Assembly (NCBI GenBank): GCA_013368315.1
Contig: JAACJM010000101.1
Coordinates: forward strand, 186,001 to 250,000
Source of the DNA: Tetrapyrgos nigripes
Taxonomy: Eukaryota; Basidiomycota; Agaricomycetes; Agaricales; Campanellaceae
Length of the DNA: 64,000 bases
Reading direction: 5' to 3'
The translations under genes and the position numbers were made by a program. The notes beneath the pieces are model-generated. The model worked only from the letters and a program-made list of their open reading frames with translations. It was not told where the DNA came from and searched no databases. How positions within the stretch are numbered: position 1 is the first letter of the stretch; the number at the start of each line of letters is the position of its first letter. This document shows, piece after piece, positions 59,509 through 64,000 of this stretch.

Positions 59509-60380
59509 CTAGTTACTAACAGATTTTTCCAACGACCGGATTTTGTATGAAATAAGCTTATGGGAGTGAAATTCAAAGAATCCATCCTTCAACCAGACCT
59601 TTGCGTACATCGCTTGAGTGGTGGTCTCGGCTTTCATAGATGAGTGCACATCAGAGCAAAGGTGACGCGATTTTGAGAATAGCTGTTCAACGGATACACT
59701 TGTTCCTGGAATGGCCAAAAGTTGCAGGCTATGCATGATATGATTGGAAATCCATGTTGATCTTCAGTGGTCTTGCAGTGGGTCTATGGGAAAACATGAA
59801 TAGGATTCAACACAGACATAAAAACCTAGAATACCTTCCACCATTGCAGGGGCTTTTTCATTTCGCCTTGCCCTCTCTCTCCAGAAAAATATTGCTCTAA
59901 TTCATCTGATGTTTGGCTAGAGCTACCCTGTACATCAGACAAGCTCTCGTCTTCTGAATCAGATGGCATTTCGTTCCACAGAGACTCAAAGAGTTTGTCA
60001 TTGCTGGATGTCTTCTTTGGCTTTCTCGGAGAGACGCCGTTCGAGCCCACAGGCACAGCCTGAGAATAGGACTCGTAGACATGCTCAAAAAGGGCCTTCG
60101 CCTGCTGATACTCATCTGAATGATGCTTTCCAAACCAGTTCAGGTGGAATGTCAGATGGTATACTGGAAAAAATTGTTGTTCAATGCATAGACATCCGGA
60201 AAGCATTGCCTGATACTCGCCAGGGTAATATATCACTGTAAGTGCATAATATGCATAAGAAACAAGTAAAAAATGATAAGCTTACTAGTGTCTAAGTACT
60301 TCTTATGAGCAATGACTTCCATAGTCCTGTGTGCAGCTTCAAAGATTCTAGGATGGTCCATGTCAATGGTCAAGAAGTTA
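59509..60380 (-). pseudogene. hAT transposase C-terminal half, frameshifted
   Basis: Readable segments in order: RIFEAAHRTMEV, YPGEYQAMLSGCLCIE, WFGKHHSDEYQQAKALFEHVYESY, DELEQYFSGE, PLQWWK, then FPIISCIACNF in one frame and LAIPGTSVSVEQLFSKSRHL in another. The pair is the hAT dimerisation block. A single T is missing in the AACTTTTGGCC run near 59715 (minus strand), where FLAIPGTSV would otherwise be continuous. The frame is lost exactly there, so the copy is dead. Confidence 0.75.
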
Positions 60381-60434
60381 AGTGAGCTTGTCGCTGATTT
60401 ATAAAAGCCTGATCAGCATCCACTAGCACAAAAG

Positions 60435-60665
60435 AGAGAAGGTGGCAGTATGGTTGTTGGGGAAAAGATTTTGTGCAAGACTCTGATGTTCGGGTCCGGC
60501 TCAACCTCACAGATGGTTTTGCGACATTATACAGTGCTCATTGATTCATACATGCTCCACCCAAAGCTAGCAAAAAAGAGGAAAGGTGGCGGTATGGCTG
60601 TCGGGGAAAAGATGCTGTGCAGGAATCTGATGTTCGGGTCCAACTCAACCTCACACAGCAATTGA
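60435..60665. repeat. Duplicated segment inside the hAT element
   Basis: GAGAAGGTGGC.GTATGG(T/C)TGT(T/C)GGGGAAAAGAT, with GATGTTCGGGTCC..CTCAACCTCACA after it, appears at about 60438 and again at about 60580. Confidence 0.65.
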
Positions 60666-60838
60666 TGGACCGTCGTCAACGTGATGTCATTCTTTGGAAA
60701 TTGCCGGCATGTAGCTACCAGTTACTAACAGGTTATAACAGTTAATACCTGTTACTGGGCTCAGGTATAACTTGTTATTATTTTAACCTGTTATTAACCA
60801 GTTATAACAGTATTTAATAGTATTCAGTTGGAGCCCTA

Positions 60839-61500
60839 CTTCTCTCATCCTATCCCTTAATGGTTTGCAACTGAATACCTACCACTATGATCCTCGGTTA
60901 CCCACTTCTATGGTTTCTCCTGCTTTCAGAGCCATACATCATGAACATAATTTCTTATGACTATGTGGTGTCCCTATACCCCCATGCCGGTATGTTGAAT
61001 TCTGCGTGTCGTACTTGCGTGCCTGCGTGCCGGTAGGTGCGTGCCTGTGTGTCGGTTGTATATAAGCACTATGTATTTAAGTCTTCCAAATAAGCATACT
61101 TTAAGTTTGTTTCCAGAATTAGAGGTTGATTGTTTGATTTCCAACGGGAATACAGGGCTATACATACTTCAGTACCCTAGAAAAGAGAGTATAATGCCTC
61201 TGAGAGGTAATTTCTGCTTCATTTTTTGTATCAATCCTGTACCTTGAGCCTAATATTATGAACTATGAGTACTACGCCTTGATTTACAATCAAAGACGAG
61301 TATTCTGAGTCAATTCCTGCGTTCAAAGACTGACATGCAGGCCTGAGGACAGACGCTCCGATCTATTGAGTGACACGCAGATCTTCACGCAACCGCCCCC
61401 ATGCAACATATTGCAAGAAGAAGAATTTGACATTTGGGAGGGCGACGGATGCCAGACAAGTAGCAATTGAAGTATCCACAATGAGGGTGAATTATGATGC
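60839..61500. other. Intergenic
   Basis: No gene. GCGTGCCTG(C/T)GTG(C/T)CGGT repeats near 61018-61050. Confidence 0.4.
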
Positions 61501-61516
61501 AATCCATGGGGAGCCA

Positions 61517-61690
61517 AGAGATGCTCATGGTAGAAGGTTGAGTAGGCTCATGGTAGGAAGAGTGTTGGACAGTAGAATGAGCATGGATGCTCATAGTAGA
61601 AGGTTGAGTAGACTCATGGTAAGTAGAGTGTTGAACAGTAGAAAGAGTGTAGATGCTTGTGGTAGAAGGTTGAGTAGGCTCATGGTAGGG
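61517..61690 (+). repeat. About 66-bp tandem repeat, 2.7 units
   Basis: Units start GATGCT(C/T).TGGTAGAAGG at about 61521, 61587 and 61652 and contain TTGAGTAG(G/A)CTCATGGTA and GTGTTG(G/A)ACAGTAGAA. They give repetitive peptides in all frames, none credible as a gene. Confidence 0.75.
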
Positions 61691-62370
61691 CATTGAACAG
61701 TAGATGTTCATGTGGTAGAAGTGGTGGTAGATGGTTGGGAGGTTGAAGAGTGGATGCTCAAAGGGTAGGGAGAGCAGCTTGCAGAGGCAGTATTGTTCTG
61801 GTGGAATGAGCTCGTGGTATGGGGTATGGTGGTAGTAGAGGGAGTGGTAGATATTTTTGTGACTGGGTAGCATGAAGCAGGCATGTTTTGCATATGGGCA
61901 GTTTGGCACTCAGTTTTACAGAGAGGGAAGGCACATAGATGTAGAGATGTGCCAATGTGAAAGTGATTGAGGTAAATGATAGACATGGAAGATAGTTGGA
62001 TGTAAAATTGGAAGCAATTGATGATGCAATGTGTGAAATGAGGATACATACCAAGTAGTCATTTGGATTCTCCCTGGTCACTAGATCACTGGTTACCAAC
62101 CTCTCTTCACCTGCCCGCCATGGTCTTCTTAGCTTTGGTTGTACTCATTGCACTCTGTAGATTACTCACTGGTGAGACAGACCCCCTGGGACACAGTTGG
62201 GTGTGAAGTAGGTTTCAAAGTGTCTATAAATCCAGGGTCCAGACTCCATAAGGATGCAAAAGGATACAGGTATGGTAATCTGGGACTCAGGAGGACCTTT
62301 GTTGAAAGTAGTACATTGTCAAGGGAAGTGGTGGTGCAAATCTTCAAATATTGGACCAAGAGATAGGCTA

Positions 62371-63388
62371 TTAGAGAGGTTGTGCAAAGCCAACTGCTGC
62401 CACATGTGGCTTAGTCAGTGTGTGCTGAGCAGTTGGCTTGAAATCATGTGTGCAACAACCAGCAGCCATATCCTACTCGTCAGTTGAAAACTGCCCTCCA
62501 TCTTGCCACATACCCCTTGCATGCCCCCAAAGTTGTGCTAGAGAGCTTACTGGGCAGCTTTCTTTACCACTGTACTTCGGAAATGTCAGAGCGATGGCAG
62601 GAACATTTTACAACAGTTATTGGCATATATGTGTGTAGACTGCTTTCTAAATGGTTTCTGGGTCTGACTATGACACAATAGGGCTGTTGTAGCTCTGGTA
62701 CCATATATGTGTATGCTGGCACCAAGAAATGCCGCTGTAGTCTACTGTACTATCTCAATCAATTTGCAACAGGGTTGTGACTGTGACCCCATCTTGCAAA
62801 AAAAATTTTCACAATTCTAGCTGAGTGACCTGTGACAGAGGAAATTTTTTGCGAATTTCGCGAAATTTAGACCTGTTTCGAGCTGTTTTTGGTAGATTTT
62901 TTAGTGACTGTTTGGTTGTCCCTTTTGTGAATGGACCTCTGTGACCATGGACAGCTCAGGAAAATTCGTGAATTTTTGGGGGCCGTGACACATGACTTGC
63001 AAATTGATTGAAATAGTACAGTATCCCTCTCACCACTGACACTTTGGCACAACTTTCCCTTTCCTGTTGCCTTCCTCCATTCATCAATCAAGTCTTTGGT
63101 CTCCAATGACCTTCTCAGAACCTCATTATCTCTGCCACAAGCCTCCATAACAATTATACATCAAATCCCTCTGTTACACTGTATTTTTCTGATAATCCCT
63201 TGGCTATTTCATGACACTACTCCTGGATGACCACACTGTCATACAAAGTACTTGTTTTTTGTGTGCACCCTGTATATATGTTAATACACTCCTTGCAACT
63301 TGTGCACATGATTTCAAGCCAACTGCTCAGCACACACTGACTAAGCCACATGTGGCAGTGGTTGGCTTTGTGCAACATCTCTATTCTT
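62371..63388. repeat. Nested inverted repeats, hAT-like ends
   Basis: The outer arms (62371-62458 and 63291-63388) are almost perfect inverses containing GTTGTGCAAAGCCAACTGC and its internal mirror AGCAGTTGGCTT around GCCACATGTGGC. The inner arms (about 62735-62842 and 62935-63030) share CTGTACTAT(C/T)TCAATCAATTTG and CCTGTGACAGAGG/CCTCTGTGACC. Outer ends read TAGAGA.GTTGTGC. No target duplication was found. A frame at 62867-63148 (-) may be a degenerate transposase piece. Confidence 0.6.
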
Positions 63389-63542
63389 GAGTGTAGATTT
63401 TAAAGTGAAGCACGAGTAGGTAGCAAAGGGGAACAAGGATTCTGAGGCAGCTGGGCACTCAGAGTGGTCTTTGGCAGTACTTGACGAAAGAGGAAGGTAC
63501 CACATCACCTGAGTCCTAAGACCTAAATCTGTCTCACTCTCT

Positions 63543-63674
63543 CACACAGAAAATACAAAAATATCCACTCAGCAGAAAGGTGTACAGAAACAGACTTTTT
63601 TTACAGATATATCTTATATCAGTAGTAGTGATGTGATCTATCCATCGAGCAGATATTTTTATCTTTTTGGCATG
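63543..63674. mobile_element. 132-bp MITE, CACGCCGAAAA family, second copy
   Basis: The reverse complement is collinear with the MITE at 1715-1845, sharing the core ATCACATCACTACTACTGAT. Its ends are degraded (CACACAGAAAA and CTTTTTGGCATG) but a 3-bp duplication TCT flanks both sides (63540-63542 and 63675-63677). Confidence 0.8.
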
Positions 63675-64000
63675 TCTTTGAGGACACATCAGATCATAAC
63701 CCTACTCAACACTTTCAACGTAGGGGTCTGGCTCTGAGAGACTATCAACAAGCTAGCCAATTCTGTCCCTGCATCCCTGCATTCAAAGTGTTGACACCTG
63801 TAACCAAGGGCATGGGAGAATATCTGGCACATAGGGTAGAGGAGTTGGGGGGTCTACTCAAACCAAAATTTTTTTGCCCTGCAAGGGGATGACAGACTCG
63901 AAAATTTTAACTGGTCCCCCTCCCCTCCTGCCTTATAAGGCATATCAAAGCTCACATAATCTTCCCAATAATGTAATATTGGTCATCCAGATAAGATTAA
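63675..64000. other. Window end, no gene seen
   Basis: No coding frame or repeat recognised. Confidence 0.4.

Larger units (their letters stand above)
59425..60838. mobile_element. 1,414-bp hAT element with deleted transposase
   Basis: Inverted ends TAGGGCTCCAAC and GTTGGAGCCCTA, flanked by the identical 8-bp duplication CTTCTCTC (59417-59424 and 60839-60846). Subterminal TAACAGGTTATAAC and GTTATAACATGTTATAAC motifs are dense at both ends. It encodes only the C-terminal part of a hAT transposase on the minus strand. The N-terminal half is missing, so it is non-autonomous. Confidence 0.88.

Noticed and set aside
61517..61690. Possible CRISPR-like array
   Set aside because: Repeats are adjacent without unique spacers, and the DNA is eukaryotic.
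61385..62099. Overlapping minus-strand frames of 113-174 codons
   Set aside because: They are produced by the 66-bp tandem repeat and CAT/TAC-rich sequence.
62438..62681. Short frames inside the nested inverted repeats
   Set aside because: No family resemblance and no conservation between arms.

Overview
The window is fungal nuclear DNA, most likely from a mushroom-forming basidiomycete (Agaricomycetes). The evidence is short GT-AG introns of about 40-65 nt in nearly every gene, small exons, short intergenic spaces, fungal gene families (CE16-like GDSL esterase, DAL5/TNA1-type MFS transporter, HET-domain fragments, CLIP-170-type CAP-Gly protein, small secreted proteins) and many basidiomycete-style DNA transposons. 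No rRNA, convincing tRNA or CRISPR was seen.

Layout. 1-6.5 kb is a decayed repeat area with an 890-bp hAT-like element (exact 8-bp target duplication) that carries two nested MITEs. 6.5-7.1 kb encodes a small secreted protein. 7.9-19.5 kb holds a tandem pair of GDSL esterase genes. The second is intact. The first is split inside exon 3 by an 8,446-bp Mutator-like element (8354-16799) with 9-bp target duplications and terminal inverted repeats. That element encodes a KOW-domain protein on + and, convergently on -, a very large transposase with a GCM/WRKY-like zinc region, a DDE core, a USP-like cysteine protease domain and an Ulp1-like domain. This is the most interesting system in the window. 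20.3-23.2 kb is an MFS transporter, 24.1-25.4 kb a broken tandem HET gene, and 26.3-28.1 kb a coiled-coil gene with a partial 5' duplicate.

28.9-38.5 kb is a transposon graveyard: a 672-bp fold-back element, a 159-bp MITE, two 2.03-kb copies of a non-autonomous CACTA-like element (one nested in an older repeat), a 1,154-bp hAT-like element with internal tandem repeats, and between them one GPI-anchored-type protein gene. 38.7 kb has a tiny secreted Cys protein. 39.8-42.4 kb is an FAD-linked oxidase carrying an in-frame duplicated exon. 43.8-45.9 kb is a nonsense-damaged paralogue of the 26.9-kb coiled-coil gene. 46.6-58.1 kb is a gene-dense minus-strand block: a secreted protein with two galactose-binding-like domains, trans-3-hydroxy-L-proline dehydratase, the CLIP-170-like protein and a CCCH zinc-finger protein. 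58-64 kb is again repeats, including a hAT element with a frameshifted transposase and a third member of the CACGCCGAAAA MITE family.

Gene models were spliced by eye, so exon ends are inferences except where lengths and phases check exactly (GDSL pair, KOW gene, FAD oxidase, galactose-binding protein, coiled-coil gene).
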